Below are positions 36,411 to 46,242 of a stretch of 64,000 nucleotides of DNA, piece by piece; position 1 is the first letter of the stretch; the number at the start of each line of letters is the position of its first letter. The stretch spans positions 1,798,001-1,862,000 of the forward strand of contig NZ_JBEXAC010000001.1 of NCBI RefSeq assembly GCF_040567655.1, given 5' to 3'. The translations under genes were made by a program, and so were the position numbers. The stretch is from Chitinophaga sp. H8 (GTDB lineage Bacteria > Bacteroidota > Bacteroidia > Chitinophagales > Chitinophagaceae). The notes under the pieces are model-generated. The model searched no databases and was not told the DNA's origin. It saw nothing but the letters and a program-made list of their open reading frames with translations.

Positions 36411-36440
36411 GTAAAAAAAATATTGTAAAAAAATAAGTAC

Positions 36441-36472
36441 CAAAGGTAGGGGGAAAAATCTCCCTAAACAAA
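36441..36472 (-). promoter_or_regulatory. Bacteroidota-type promoter of the cold-shock gene
   Basis: On the minus strand TTTG (36472-36469), 20 bases, then TACCTTTG (36448-36441) match the Bacteroidota -33/-7 consensus. The -7 box is about 30 bases before the ATG, leaving a short A/T-rich leader. Confidence 0.65.
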
Positions 36473-36594
36473 TAAAAATACAACTTCTATGTTAAATAAA
36501 TGCCAACAAACTGTTTATTGTTAACTGATATATTGATAAAGAATTATGTATAAAGCACTCGTAAGAAAGGGAGGCTTATGTGCTGCATAATGCA

Positions 36595-36745
36595 TATCTT
36601 TGTTGCTTATGACACGCACGCAGTTTACATACCGCACTATCGCTGCCGCAATAATAGTGGCTTAGGCAAGCAATGCCGCACGTCCTTTGTGTTAGGCTGC
36701 CTTGCCATGCCTTCTCCGCACTTTAATACTATTTAATTTTTATTC
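36595..36745 (+). other. upstream leader of rsgA with a possible 18-codon leader ORF
   Basis: The gap between the cold-shock promoter and rsgA is about 330 bases. TATCTTTG at 36595-36602 fits the -7 promoter box. Seven bases later an ATG (36609) opens a frame of 18 codons, MTRTQFTYRTIAAAIIVA, ending at a TAG at 36663-36665. It is followed by GGCAAG...CTTGCC words that could pair. This could be a leader peptide or the remnant of a signal-peptide gene. No known riboswitch was recognised. Confidence 0.3.
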
Positions 36746-36805
36746 ATGCAGACATATGCATGGGCTAAAGTATTGCCTATGATATGTCCGGTAAATAATA
36801 CAGCG

Positions 36806-37870
36806 ATGTCATTGCTACTACAATATGGCTGGAATACAGCCTTTGAAAATAATTACGCAAACCATAAAAATAATGGACTGGACGTGGGCCGTGTGCTGAC
36901 GATTAACGGATATCTCTATACATTGATCGGTGAAGCCGGTATAATCACAGCAGAACTGTCTGGTACACTGCTTAATGGAAAAGAATCGGGGGATTTACCT
37001 AAAGTGGGCGACTGGGTAGTTTTTAAAGCTTATGAAGAGCAGGGGTATGTGATTGAGGTATTGCCACGCCTGAATGAACTGAGCCGGAAAATGCCCGGCA
37101 AAGGTATGGACAAACAGGTGATAGCTGCGAATGTTGATGCGGCATTGCTCTTACAGGGACTGGACCGTGATTTTAATCTCATGCGGATACAGCGCTATCT
37201 GTATCAGGTAGCCAATAATGGTATAGGGGCGATAGTGGTCCTGAATAAAAAAGACCTCGTGGAAAATCCGCAATATTATCAGCGGGAGGTGGCCTCATTG
37301 GGGTACCAGTGTCCTGTGGTCCTGACCAGTGCCCTTGATAATGAGGGGGTAGCTGAGCTGGCTTCGCAACACCTGGAAGCTGGTAAAACCTATGCCTTGC
37401 TGGGTACTTCCGGCGCGGGCAAGAGTACCCTGATGAACGCCTTGTGGGGAGGTATTCTGCAAAAAGAAGGTGCGGTAAGTATGGCCAACAGCAAAGGCAA
37501 ACATACCACTACCTACAGGAGCCTGGTACTGATACCCAATGGTTGTATGGTAATTGATTCGCCGGGGATGAGGGAATTCGGGATCACGATAGCCACGGAA
37601 GAGATGGAAGGTACTTTCCACCCTCAGATAGCAGCACTGGCTGCCCACTGTAAGTTTGGCGATTGTACCCATCACCAGGAACCTGGTTGTGCGGTAATGG
37701 CTGCAATGGAGGAAGGCACCTTGCCGGAAGTAGTATATCAGAGTTACCTGAAACTGTACAGAGAGCAGCAACGGTATGGTACCCATGCGGCGGATAGAAA
37801 GCGGGTAGAGCGGCAGTTTGGCCGGATTACCCGGCAAGCCAAAGACTTCCGGCAAAAAAGAAAGTATTAA
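36806..37870 (+). CDS. rsgA: ribosome small-subunit-dependent GTPase A
   Basis: The ATG at 36806 gives 354 aa, beginning MSLLLQYGW as in Bacteroidota RsgA; ATGs at 36746 and 36779 are possible longer starts. An N-terminal OB domain (about 25-85) precedes the circularly permuted GTPase: G4 VVLNKKDL, then G1 GTSGAGKST at 200-208 and G3 IDSPGMREFG. A C-terminal zinc finger carries CKFGDC and HHQEPGC. It assists late maturation of the 30S subunit. Permuted motif order and zinc ligands are all present, so the call is firm. A bidirectional hairpin follows at 37950. Confidence 0.95.
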   Translation: MSLLLQYGWNTAFENNYANHKNNGLDVGRVLTINGYLYTLIGEAGIITAELSGTLLNGKESGDLPKVGDWVVFKAYEEQGYVIEVLPRLNELSRKMPGKGMDKQVIAANVDAALLLQGLDRDFNLMRIQRYLYQVANNGIGAIVVLNKKDLVENPQYYQREVASLGYQCPVVLTSALDNEGVAELASQHLEAGKTYALLGTSGAGKSTLMNALWGGILQKEGAVSMANSKGKHTTTYRSLVLIPNGCMVIDSPGMREFGITIATEEMEGTFHPQIAALAAHCKFGDCTHHQEPGCAVMAAMEEGTLPEVVYQSYLKLYREQQRYGTHAADRKRVERQFGRITRQAKDFRQKRKY

Positions 37871-37949
37871 AAAGGGAAGCTGCTTGCTATGGTATGCTTA
37901 ATAGCGTTTGTCAGAATGGGCGTGCTGCTCAGCACCCGTATAAAAGTAA

Positions 37950-37999
37950 AAGGGCTGGCTGAAAAGTAACAGGTATATGTTACTTTCCAGTCAGCCCTT
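37950..37999. terminator. bidirectional terminator between rsgA and the tricorn-like gene
   Basis: Two 22-base arms (37950-37971 and 37978-37999; left arm starts AAGGGCTGGCTG, right arm ends CAGTCAGCCCTT) pair with two mismatches over a six-base loop. The hairpin sits between two convergent genes. Confidence 0.75.
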
Positions 38000-38008
38000 G
38001 CTGTGAGG

Positions 38009-41000
38009 TTATCTTACTTCAAATGCAGGCTGTGCGGGTGCTTGGTAGCCTTTGCTTTTCAGCAGGGCCTTTATTTCGGTGATAGCACGGGTAAGCTGTG
38101 GATCGATTCCTCTGGCCATATCTCCCAGATTTTCGTCTACCAGGATATCCGGATCTACGCCATGTCCTTCACGGAACCAGGTACCATCCGGATTGTACAT
38201 GCGGAAGGTGGGTACGGTAATACTGCCACCATCTATCAGGGGAGGTACGCCGCTGATACCAATCAGGCCACCCCAGGTGCGGGTACCGATCAATGGCCCC
38301 AGGCCTGCCTTGCGGAAATAATCCGGGAAGGCATCGCCACCGGATCCACTCCAGCCATTGATCAGCATCACCTTCGGCCCAAAGTGCGCTACTGAAGGGC
38401 CGGGGGTAGGTGTGCCGTCACGGGTAGCCCAATAAGCCAATGGTTTACGGTTAAGCAGTTCAATAAACCGGTCGGGTATCTGTCCGCCATTATTAAAACG
38501 TTCATCTATCACTAACCCTGCCTTATCCCATTGTGCATTGAACTGGCGGATCAGCTCATCCTGTCCGTCAATACCGGTACTGGGTACAAAAATATAGCCT
38601 ACCTGGTTGTCGGTAGCAGCTGCTACCTGCTTACGGTTGCTCTCTATCCAGGCCAGGTGCCGCAGGCGGTAATCATTTTTCAGGGTTTTTACCACTGCCG
38701 TCTTCGCACCTTCCAGAGAAGGCCGGGTGTTATAGGTGAGTTCTACCGTTTTCTCTGCCAGGGCCTGGAAGGCGGCAAATGGTTCTTGTGCTGTGGTAAT
38801 GGGAATACCATTCACAGCCAGAACATAATCTCCTTCCTTAATCTTTACACCGGGCTCATCCAAAGGAGAGCGGGCTTCTGCATCCCAGCTGGCACCACGG
38901 ATGATACGTTTGATCTTGTAATACTGACCATCAGCTTCCCAGTCTACTCCCAGGTAGCCTACGTTTTCCTGCTTTGCCGACTCCAGGTCACCACCACCGT
39001 TGTAAGTATGGGAGGCATTCATTTCACCCAGCAATTCATTGATCACAAAATTCACCTCTTCACGGGTACGTGCACCTTCCAGCAGATGCAGGTACTTTTC
39101 TTTTACTTCGTTCCAGTTCACCCCATGCATATGCGGGTCATAGAAGAAGTCGCGCTCCATACGCCAGGTGTCGATAAACAGCTGTTTCCATTCCTTCATG
39201 GGATCTACCACCATTTCCATATCATTTAGCGGAAGGGGTTTCTCCATCTTCTGATTTTCTCCCACATCAATAATACCAATGCGATTGCCCAGGATGAGGA
39301 GTTTATTTCCATCGGCAGAAAGTTCATATTGTCCCAGGTCTTTGAAGATGGTTTTTTCTTCCCGCTTATCTATGTCGTAATATTTGAGGGTGGCCTGCGC
39401 TTCATTTTCACCGGTGTTAGGATACTGCATATACAGGATCTTTCCTTTCACTGCGCCCAGCCGGGAATAATTGCCACCAGATACAGGTAACAGGAACAAC
39501 CGGGCTTCCATATTATCCAGATCGATGGCTGTGTTGGTGGGCTGGGGCGAAGCCGCTGGGGCATCTTTCTTATCTTTTTTACTTTTTGTGCTTTTCTCTT
39601 TTGGGGTATCTGCTGCAGATGGTTCAGTTCCTTTAATACTTACTGTATCATTTTTGGTGGTGAGCAATGGGGGAGTATCCTTCTTTAGGCTAATGGCACC
39701 GATCAGGGTGCTGTTAGCATAAATGAAGGTATTGTCAATACTGCTGTAAGATGGTTTAAAGGCCTGGCTGGTCAGTACGTAAAGGTATTTGCCTTCTGTA
39801 TCAAATACAGGGCGGGAACAGTCGTAGAAGCCGCTGGTAACCTGATGACGCTGGTTGGCTTTGGTGTCAAAAAGATATACTGCTTCATGCCCGTTGTCAA
39901 CATCACGGCTATACGCGATCCATTTACTATCCGGCGACCAGCTTACGGTAAATCCTTCCAGGGCACCATGTAAGTAATGCAGGGCCTTGTCTACGGCGGT
40001 GGTTTTGCCGGTGCTGATATCTACTACCCATATCTTCATGGCCTGGTCTATAAATGCAATCTTTTTACTGTCTGGCGACCAGAAAGGCTGGTACCTGTAA
40101 CCAGGTCCGTAAGATGTAATTTTCCTGGCTTCATTTTCTTTGCCTGCAGGGGCCACCCATAGTTCATATTCGCCTGACTGGTCACTCCAGTAAGCAATTT
40201 GTTTACCATCCGGCGACCAGGAAGGGGAACGCTCTGCTACACCGCTGGTGCGGGTAAGGTTTTTTACAAACCCATCTTCTGCAGGAAGCGAAAAAATATC
40301 CCCCCTGGCACCTATCAGGGCACGCTTGCCATCCGGGCTGATCGCTGCGGTCTGGACATACCTGGAGGTACGTACGGTACGTGGCTTTAAAGTGGCCAGA
40401 TCGGCATTTACATTGATCTTTACTTCTCTGGATTGTTGAGTGGAGAGCGACAGCAGGTACATTTTTCCTCCGGCTTCATACACTATTTCCGCAGGTCCCA
40501 GGGAAGGGAAATGGATATCGTAATCTTTATAATTGGTAAGCTGTTCAAATGATTTATCCGTAGTGTTATACCGCCACAGGTTCATCCGCTTTTCTGTACC
40601 CCGGTCGGACAGGAAGTAGATGAAGTTGTCGTGCCACATCGGGAATTCATCACCGGCTTCACTTTTGACAGAGATGTTTTCCGATACCTGTTTGTCAAAA
40701 TCAAATACATGGATATCTGCTTTCATACCTCCCCGGTATCTTTTCCAGTTACGGAAGCTTTGGGTGCGGGTAACTACGGCTATCTTTTTCCCATCAGGAG
40801 AGTAAGAACCGAACTCTGCATAGGCCAATGGTAGTTTAGTGGCAGGACCACCCGTGGCGGCAATGGTATAGAACTGGTTAAAGCGCTCCTTGGTACTTTC
40901 CCTGCGGGAAGCAAACAGTATTCGCTTTCCGTCTGGTGTCCAGTCGGTTACCCAGTCGATATAATCATGCTGTGTAAGCCGCAGTGGTACTCCACCAGTT

Positions 41001-41281
41001 ACGGGCAGCACATACACGTCATTATTGCCATCATAATTGGCGGTAAAGGCCAGCGTTTTACCATCCGGTGAAAACTTAGGGAGGATTTCCACACCGGGGG
41101 GAGAAATTAATTTAGTGGCAGTGCCTCCTTCTTTAGGAACAATCCAGATGTCATTGGCATAAGAAAAAGCAATCTGTGATTGGGATACATCCGGAAACCG
41201 GAAAAGGCCCGCGTCTATCTGGGCCATTGCCTGTCCGCCCGCCATACATGCGATCAGCGCCAGGGTTGTTGTCTTTGTCAT
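38009..41281 (-). CDS. tricorn-like S41 peptidase, exported
   Basis: This 1090-aa protein has a signal peptide (AGGQAMAQ). Two beta-propeller parts follow, with many SPDGK repeats (FSPDGKTLAF, WSPDGKQIAYW, WSPDSKWIAYS), as in tricorn core proteases. An Ala/Lys/Ser-rich linker sits about residues 555-585. Next come a C1 helical domain with the family His (NASHTYNGG), a PDZ domain (about 790-850), and the catalytic C2 domain, with the nucleophile Ser980 in SGSGGDAFP followed by GTRTWGGLIGI. Such proteins degrade peptides; the signal peptide places this one in the periplasm, unlike cytoplasmic archaeal tricorn. It is a single gene with no close same-strand neighbour. Confidence 0.93.
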   Translation of the reverse strand: MTKTTTLALIACMAGGQAMAQIDAGLFRFPDVSQSQIAFSYANDIWIVPKEGGTATKLISPPGVEILPKFSPDGKTLAFTANYDGNNDVYVLPVTGGVPLRLTQHDYIDWVTDWTPDGKRILFASRRESTKERFNQFYTIAATGGPATKLPLAYAEFGSYSPDGKKIAVVTRTQSFRNWKRYRGGMKADIHVFDFDKQVSENISVKSEAGDEFPMWHDNFIYFLSDRGTEKRMNLWRYNTTDKSFEQLTNYKDYDIHFPSLGPAEIVYEAGGKMYLLSLSTQQSREVKINVNADLATLKPRTVRTSRYVQTAAISPDGKRALIGARGDIFSLPAEDGFVKNLTRTSGVAERSPSWSPDGKQIAYWSDQSGEYELWVAPAGKENEARKITSYGPGYRYQPFWSPDSKKIAFIDQAMKIWVVDISTGKTTAVDKALHYLHGALEGFTVSWSPDSKWIAYSRDVDNGHEAVYLFDTKANQRHQVTSGFYDCSRPVFDTEGKYLYVLTSQAFKPSYSSIDNTFIYANSTLIGAISLKKDTPPLLTTKNDTVSIKGTEPSAADTPKEKSTKSKKDKKDAPAASPQPTNTAIDLDNMEARLFLLPVSGGNYSRLGAVKGKILYMQYPNTGENEAQATLKYYDIDKREEKTIFKDLGQYELSADGNKLLILGNRIGIIDVGENQKMEKPLPLNDMEMVVDPMKEWKQLFIDTWRMERDFFYDPHMHGVNWNEVKEKYLHLLEGARTREEVNFVINELLGEMNASHTYNGGGDLESAKQENVGYLGVDWEADGQYYKIKRIIRGASWDAEARSPLDEPGVKIKEGDYVLAVNGIPITTAQEPFAAFQALAEKTVELTYNTRPSLEGAKTAVVKTLKNDYRLRHLAWIESNRKQVAAATDNQVGYIFVPSTGIDGQDELIRQFNAQWDKAGLVIDERFNNGGQIPDRFIELLNRKPLAYWATRDGTPTPGPSVAHFGPKVMLINGWSGSGGDAFPDYFRKAGLGPLIGTRTWGGLIGISGVPPLIDGGSITVPTFRMYNPDGTWFREGHGVDPDILVDENLGDMARGIDPQLTRAITEIKALLKSKGYQAPAQPAFEVR

Positions 41282-41411
41282 AAGCAGTTTAGATTTACCA
41301 GGTAATAGCTGGGGGTGTACGTATATTAGCTACGGTACAACCTACTAAATCTAGGAAAAAAACTGCTTCCAAAAAAGACGCTTCCGGAAGTGATAAGTTG
41401 GGCAAGCCCGG

Positions 41412-43196
41412 TTATTGATAAATGCGTTCTATTACCGCTGCAAATTTTTCCAGTACTACTTTTCTTTTCAGACTGAGTTTAGGTGTCATCTCATCGGTGG
41501 CTACGCTCCATTCTGCCGGCAGGAGTTCAAATTTTTTCACCTGTGATATATGATTGAATTCCTTGTTAAAGGTTTCTACCTCATCGGTATATAACTGGAT
41601 TACGGCTGGATGACGGAGTAATGCTTCGCGGGAAGTGTCTGTAATTCCCTGCCGCTGCGCCCAGTCTTCCAGATTGGAAAAGGAAGGTACGATCAGCGCA
41701 GATACAAATTTCCTGTCGGCGCCTACTACCATTACCTGTTCTATGAGCATGGATTCCTTGAGCTTGTTTTCTACCGGGAGTGGCGCCACATACTTTCCGC
41801 CGCTGGTTTTAAACATTTCTTTTTTGCGGTCGGTGATCTTGAGATATTTATTATCTACGATCATCCCGATATCCCCGGTATAATACCAGCCATCGATGAT
41901 AGACTCGGCGGTAAAGTCGGGTCGTTTATAATACCCCATCATCACATGAGGCCCTTTGGTGAGTATTTCCCCATCTTCCGCAATTTTAGTTTCCACGCCA
42001 TTGATCATAGGGCCTACTGTGCCAAACATACGTTCTTTTACCTCGTACCGGTTTACACTGATAACCGGAGAGGTTTCTGTAAGTCCATACCCTTCCATGA
42101 TAGGTATCCCCGCGGCAGTAAAGATGCGGATAAGACGCACCTGACAGGCAGCACCTCCGCTCACAATACATTTCAGGTTATTACCCAGTGCTTCCCGCCA
42201 TTTGCGGAAGATGAGCTTATCGGCCAGCTTCATTTGCAGGTTGTACAACATCCCCTGGTCCTTGTTGATCTCAAACCGGGTAGCCAGATCATGTGCCCAG
42301 AAAAAGAGTTTCCTTTTTATGCCGGTGAGTGCAGCTCCTTTCAGCATGATTTTATCATATACCTTTTCCAGCAACCGGGGGACAGTGGTAAACATACTTG
42401 GCTGTACTTCTCTCAGATTGTCTGCTATGGTATCCAGGCTTTCTGCATAGTAAATAGCGATGCCTTTGAATAAATAGAGATAGGTCACCATCCGCTCAAA
42501 AACATGGTTCAGCGGCAGAAAACTAAGTGCTTTCATGTTTTCTCCGGGAGGAAAACAAGGTATAGAGGCCATAACATTGCTAAGGATATTATTGTGCGAC
42601 AACATCACGCCTTTAGGCACCCCCGTAGTACCGGAGGTGTAAATAATAGTGGCCAGGTCTTCATTCCGGATCGTTGCGGCAATATTCCGCATGGCGTCAA
42701 TACCGGCTTCATCTGCCAGTGCACCTATTTCTTTCCAGTGCTTTACGCCTGGTACATATTCAAAAGTATAAATGTCCTGCAGACTGGGTACCCGTTCTTT
42801 TACACTCAGCACCTTAAAATAGAGATCCTGATCGTTTACAAATACCAGTTTCACTTTAGCATCATTCAGGATAAACTCCAGCTCGGCTGCATTAATGGTA
42901 GGATATACCGGCGTTAGTACAGCGCCTGTTTGCTGTACGGCCAGATCCAGCATTACCCATTCCGGCCGGTTTTTGCTGAGCACAGCTATCTTGTCCCGGT
43001 TTTCAATCGTCATATCCTGCCCACTGATGCCTGATTTTAGCAAGCCGGCGCTGAGCCGGTCCGTAATGTCTTTTACTTCCTGTGTACTATATGTTTTCCA
43101 GGTGCCGTTTTCCTTAGCGGCCAGCATATCAGGCAAAGGAGATCTTTGCAGATGATAGTCAATACAGTCAAACAGTCGTTGGGGATTGTTCATCAT
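41412..43196 (-). CDS. long-chain acyl-CoA synthetase (AMP-forming)
   Basis: This 594-aa protein belongs to the ANL adenylating family. The P-loop-like A3 motif YTSGTTGVPKG is at 186-196, the A5 motif is MEGYGLTETSP, A7 appears as GWYYTGDIG, and A8 as KITDRKKEMFKTSGGKYVAP. Length and a C-terminal insertion match the FAA1/FadD15-like long-chain clade found in Bacteroidota. It activates fatty acids to acyl-CoA via acyl-AMP for degradation or lipid remodelling. No beta-oxidation genes are adjacent. A start one codon later (Met2) is equally possible. Confidence 0.93.
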   Translation of the reverse strand: MMNNPQRLFDCIDYHLQRSPLPDMLAAKENGTWKTYSTQEVKDITDRLSAGLLKSGISGQDMTIENRDKIAVLSKNRPEWVMLDLAVQQTGAVLTPVYPTINAAELEFILNDAKVKLVFVNDQDLYFKVLSVKERVPSLQDIYTFEYVPGVKHWKEIGALADEAGIDAMRNIAATIRNEDLATIIYTSGTTGVPKGVMLSHNNILSNVMASIPCFPPGENMKALSFLPLNHVFERMVTYLYLFKGIAIYYAESLDTIADNLREVQPSMFTTVPRLLEKVYDKIMLKGAALTGIKRKLFFWAHDLATRFEINKDQGMLYNLQMKLADKLIFRKWREALGNNLKCIVSGGAACQVRLIRIFTAAGIPIMEGYGLTETSPVISVNRYEVKERMFGTVGPMINGVETKIAEDGEILTKGPHVMMGYYKRPDFTAESIIDGWYYTGDIGMIVDNKYLKITDRKKEMFKTSGGKYVAPLPVENKLKESMLIEQVMVVGADRKFVSALIVPSFSNLEDWAQRQGITDTSREALLRHPAVIQLYTDEVETFNKEFNHISQVKKFELLPAEWSVATDEMTPKLSLKRKVVLEKFAAVIERIYQ

Positions 43197-43450
43197 AATC
43201 GTGGTTTGTGGTTGATAATTATAAATTCCTGCATAAATACCGGTTGCCAGCCGGGGCTGATTACACGATTACCAATGTATGGGCCCTAAAAGGCATATAG
43301 GGATACGCGTTTTTACCAATATAGTATTTATTATGGCAAAAACATAGCGAAATCTCCGGGGGTACAGATTAAATATAAAACCGGTTCAGAGAAGGTAAAA
43401 TTCCCCTACCGCTGAAGAAATATACTATATTAGGGGCAAAACCAACCATC

Positions 43451-44002
43451 ATGAAAAGATTGTTTAACTGGGCCTCACTATGCCTGCTGTTCTTCTTTAC
43501 CGCTACCCATGCCCAGCAAGCAGTAAAGCCTGCCAGTGAAGTATTGAAAGAAGCTTGCCGCCAGGCAGGCAAAGAAAAGAAAAATGTGATCATTATATTT
43601 CATGCCTCCTGGTGCCACTGGTGTCATGAAATGGATGCCCGCATGAACCAAAAGGAGTGTAAACCACTGTTTGATAAAAGCTATGTGGTGCGTCACCTCG
43701 TGGTGCAGGAAGCTGATGATAAAAAGCATCTGGAAAATCCTGGCGCAGCGGAGATGATGAAACAGTTCAATGGGGACAGACAAGGGATACCCTACTGGCT
43801 CGTGTTTGATAAGAACGGTAAATTGTTGGCCGATTCACAGGAAAGGCCGGAAGGGGCCAGCCTTAGTGAAAAGGGGAGTAACATCGGTTGCCCGGGCACT
43901 CCACAGGAGATTGCATACTTTACCAAAGTGTTAAAACAAACTTCTGCTTTGAATGATACAGAACTGGCGTTGATAGGCCGCCTGTTTGCCAACAAACAAT
44001 AG
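43451..44002 (+). CDS. periplasmic thioredoxin-fold protein
   Basis: This 183-aa protein has a signal peptide (LLFFFTATHAQQ) and a thioredoxin-like fold with active site CHWC at 55-58 in FHASWCHWCHEM. GIPYWLVFDKNGK carries the conserved cis-Pro. The CHWC pair and the long strand-helix spacing resemble thioredoxin_7/DUF255-type proteins rather than classic TrxA (CGPC). It likely reduces or handles disulfides outside the cytoplasm. It ends 21 bases before the stop of the convergent SDR gene. Confidence 0.88.
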   Translation: MKRLFNWASLCLLFFFTATHAQQAVKPASEVLKEACRQAGKEKKNVIIIFHASWCHWCHEMDARMNQKECKPLFDKSYVVRHLVVQEADDKKHLENPGAAEMMKQFNGDRQGIPYWLVFDKNGKLLADSQERPEGASLSEKGSNIGCPGTPQEIAYFTKVLKQTSALNDTELALIGRLFANKQ

Positions 44003-44023
44003 GCAGACAGATACCTGAAGCCT

Positions 44024-44788
44024 TTAGAGGAATGTTCCACCGGAGGCTTCAATACGTTGTGCAGTTACCCACCTGGCCTGCTCACTGCACAGGAATGCTA
44101 CCACACCGCCAATATCGTCCGGAGTGCCTACTCTGCCCAGTGCAGTCTGAGAGGCCAGGTATCCTTTCATTTGTGTATTGGTTTCAAACGCATGACGTGT
44201 AAAATCAGTTTCAATAGGGCCGGGCGCTACTACATTGGCTGTAATGTTCCTGTTGCCCAATTCTTTAGCCAGGTAGCGGGTAAAGTTTTCAATAGCCCCT
44301 TTCATGGAAGCATAAGCAGCGTATCCGGGAATGACGAACCTGGCCAACCCTGTAGAGAAATTAACAATACGGCCACCATCCGCCAATAGGGGCAGCATCT
44401 TTTGTGTGAGGAAATACACTCCTTTAAAATGAACATTGAAGAGCTGGTCAAAGGCTGTTTCTGTAGTATCCGGAATGCGGGAAGAAGCGTCAATGCCGGC
44501 ATTATTGATCAGGAAGTCAACCTGGGAGGTATGCCACCTGGAGGAGAGTTCTGTGCTTAATGCTTCAATAAAAGCAGGGAAAGATGAGATATTGGCGGTA
44601 TCGAGTTGCAGGGCAAAAGCCTGTTGACCCAGTTGCTCAATTTCGTTCACTACTTTTTGTGCCTCTTCCTGGCGGGTATGGTAGGTAAGCACTACCTGGT
44701 GCCCATTCCGGGCGAGCTGCAGTGCGGTATTTTTGCCGAGGCCACGGCTGCCGCCGGTGATTAACGCAATTTTACTGTTGTTGTCCAT
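44024..44788 (-). CDS. short-chain dehydrogenase/reductase
   Basis: The ATG at 44788 gives 254 aa. The classical SDR cofactor loop TGGSRGLG is at 11-18, NNAG near 95-98, a Ser in VNFSTGLA, and the catalytic YxxxK as Tyr159 and Lys163. VVAPGPIETDF follows, as in FabG-like enzymes. It would be an NAD(P)-dependent oxidoreductase on an unknown carbonyl or alcohol. The AraC-type gene 69 bases upstream on the same strand probably regulates it, a common pairing for stress-inducible SDRs. Confidence 0.92.
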   Translation of the reverse strand: MDNNSKIALITGGSRGLGKNTALQLARNGHQVVLTYHTRQEEAQKVVNEIEQLGQQAFALQLDTANISSFPAFIEALSTELSSRWHTSQVDFLINNAGIDASSRIPDTTETAFDQLFNVHFKGVYFLTQKMLPLLADGGRIVNFSTGLARFVIPGYAAYASMKGAIENFTRYLAKELGNRNITANVVAPGPIETDFTRHAFETNTQMKGYLASQTALGRVGTPDDIGGVVAFLCSEQARWVTAQRIEASGGTFL

Positions 44789-44857
44789 CATATATTTTTT
44801 TAATGATGGCACAAAGTTGGGACGAAAGAGGGGAGGAATGATGGTGACTGTTTCAGA

Positions 44858-45277
44858 TTAAATGGTGACTGTTTCAGTTTTTTTCCTGTTTTGGAGGGCA
44901 AGCACCTGTTCCCGGTATTGTTTGGGGGTAATACCCTCAAAGCGTTTAAAGAATTTGGTAAAATTGGAAGGGTCAAAGGTGAGCAGGGAGGCAATGGCGG
45001 CGATAGGAGTATGGGGTTGTTGCAGCATATCCCGGCAAATATGCATGATCTTGTCTTCAAAGAAAAAACAAGGGGATTTGCCGGTAGTAAGTTTGATCGT
45101 ATTGCTGAGGTGAGTAGGGTGAATGTGCATGATTCGGGCCAGATCACGGATCTCATACATATCGGTGGTGCGCCCGTTTACAATATCATCCAGATGCTTT
45201 TCTACTTCCTGCAAAAAAACAGTGGTGATTTCATGCTGCCGAGCCAGTATCTTCTTCGGTAGTTTTATCTCTTTCAT
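44858..45277 (-). CDS. short AraC-type transcriptional regulator
   Basis: The ATG at 45277 gives 139 aa, essentially only the double helix-turn-helix DNA-binding region plus a short helical lead. The two recognition segments are visible as MYEIRDLARIMHIHPTHLS and IAAIASLLTFDPSNFTKFFKRFEG, with the AraC end motif TPKQYRE. No sensing domain is present. It is divergent from a second AraC gene at 45357 and upstream of the SDR gene. TAACTTTG at 45291-45284 (minus strand) fits a -7 box but leaves an unusually short leader. Confidence 0.87.
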   Translation of the reverse strand: MKEIKLPKKILARQHEITTVFLQEVEKHLDDIVNGRTTDMYEIRDLARIMHIHPTHLSNTIKLTTGKSPCFFFEDKIMHICRDMLQQPHTPIAAIASLLTFDPSNFTKFFKRFEGITPKQYREQVLALQNRKKTETVTI

Positions 45278-45317
45278 GACAGGCAAAGTTACCGAATTTA
45301 GCACTATTAGCCTGAAT

Positions 45318-45332
45318 GATGTAAATTACATC
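45318..45332. promoter_or_regulatory. 15-bp palindrome between divergent AraC genes
   Basis: GATGTAA-A-TTACATC at 45318-45332 is a perfect inverted repeat with one central base in the 79-base gap between the two divergent AraC genes. Its position suits an operator that controls one or both genes. The binding protein is unknown. Confidence 0.4.
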
Positions 45333-45356
45333 TATTAACTACCGGACGCACACCAT

Positions 45357-46163
45357 ATGAAATATTACACCATAGCGCCTCCTCCCATGCTGGCAAAATA
45401 TGTACGGTACTATTGGGTGCTGGAAGCTGGGGTGGCTCCTGGTACGGAATATATTCACCGTACTATGGCAGACGGATCTGCAGAGATGATATTTCATTAT
45501 AAAGGCATGTTTGACGAACTGGATGTAGATAGCCAGGATAGTTATGCACCTGCCCAATTGCATGCGCAAACCCGGCATTTCAGAAGGTTTATTGTAGGGG
45601 AGAGCTTCGGTATTTTTGGGGTATACCTTTACCCCTTTGCCATACCTGCTTTTTTTTCTATGCCTTCGTCTGTGGTAAGCAATCATCTTCCCGGACTGGA
45701 TGACCTCCTGGGGGCTTCTGGAAAGATACTGGAAGAAAAAATGATGCTGGCAAAAGATAACCGGCAACGGGTGGCGCTTATTTCCGATTTCCTGCTGCAG
45801 CAACTAAGAAAAAAGTCGCCCCACTATACTGCGATGCATGCAGCGGTGCAGGGGGTGATAGCTATTAAAGGCATGGTAAATGTACAGCGGCTGGCCAGTA
45901 GCTATTGTCTGTCACCCCGCCAGTTTGAACGGAAGTTTAAAGAACTTTCCGGCTTTAGTCCCAAAACATATGCACGCATTATCCGCTTCCAGGCAGCACT
46001 GATGGAATATGACCATAAACATAAATCCCTGACGGATATTGCCTACGAATGCGGCTATTATGACCAGTCACATTTTATCCATGACTTCCGCGAATTTTCC
46101 GGGTATCACCCCAAACAATATTTTTCCGGAGCGGCAGAAGGAGTAGCATACAGGGATGTATAA
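45357..46163 (+). CDS. AraC-family regulator with DUF6597-like N-terminal domain
   Basis: This 268-aa protein has an N-terminal sensing domain (about 1-140; LAKYVRYYWVLE, MADGSAEMIFHY) as in DUF6597 regulators. The C-terminal AraC double helix-turn-helix (about 165-262) carries VQRLASSYCLSPRQFERKFK and LTDIAYECGYYDQSHFIHDFREFSGYHPKQY. It is probably a cytoplasmic transcription activator of unknown ligand. It lies head-to-head with the short AraC gene and 79 bases upstream of a third AraC gene. Confidence 0.92.
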   Translation: MKYYTIAPPPMLAKYVRYYWVLEAGVAPGTEYIHRTMADGSAEMIFHYKGMFDELDVDSQDSYAPAQLHAQTRHFRRFIVGESFGIFGVYLYPFAIPAFFSMPSSVVSNHLPGLDDLLGASGKILEEKMMLAKDNRQRVALISDFLLQQLRKKSPHYTAMHAAVQGVIAIKGMVNVQRLASSYCLSPRQFERKFKELSGFSPKTYARIIRFQAALMEYDHKHKSLTDIAYECGYYDQSHFIHDFREFSGYHPKQYFSGAAEGVAYRDV

Positions 46164-46242
46164 ATGCCACAGGGATTAGTTAATTTTGCATTCATAACGG
46201 CACTGCCGGAAACCAATCTGCTTTTAGTAACGATATTTGAAA

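Noticed and set aside
37950..37999. Long imperfect inverted repeat considered as a miniature transposon
   Set aside because: The spacing between convergent stop codons and the six-base loop fit a terminator; no flanking duplication is visible.
38531..39229. 232-aa plus-strand open frame
   Set aside because: Antisense to the PDZ/C1 part of the tricorn-like gene and without motifs.
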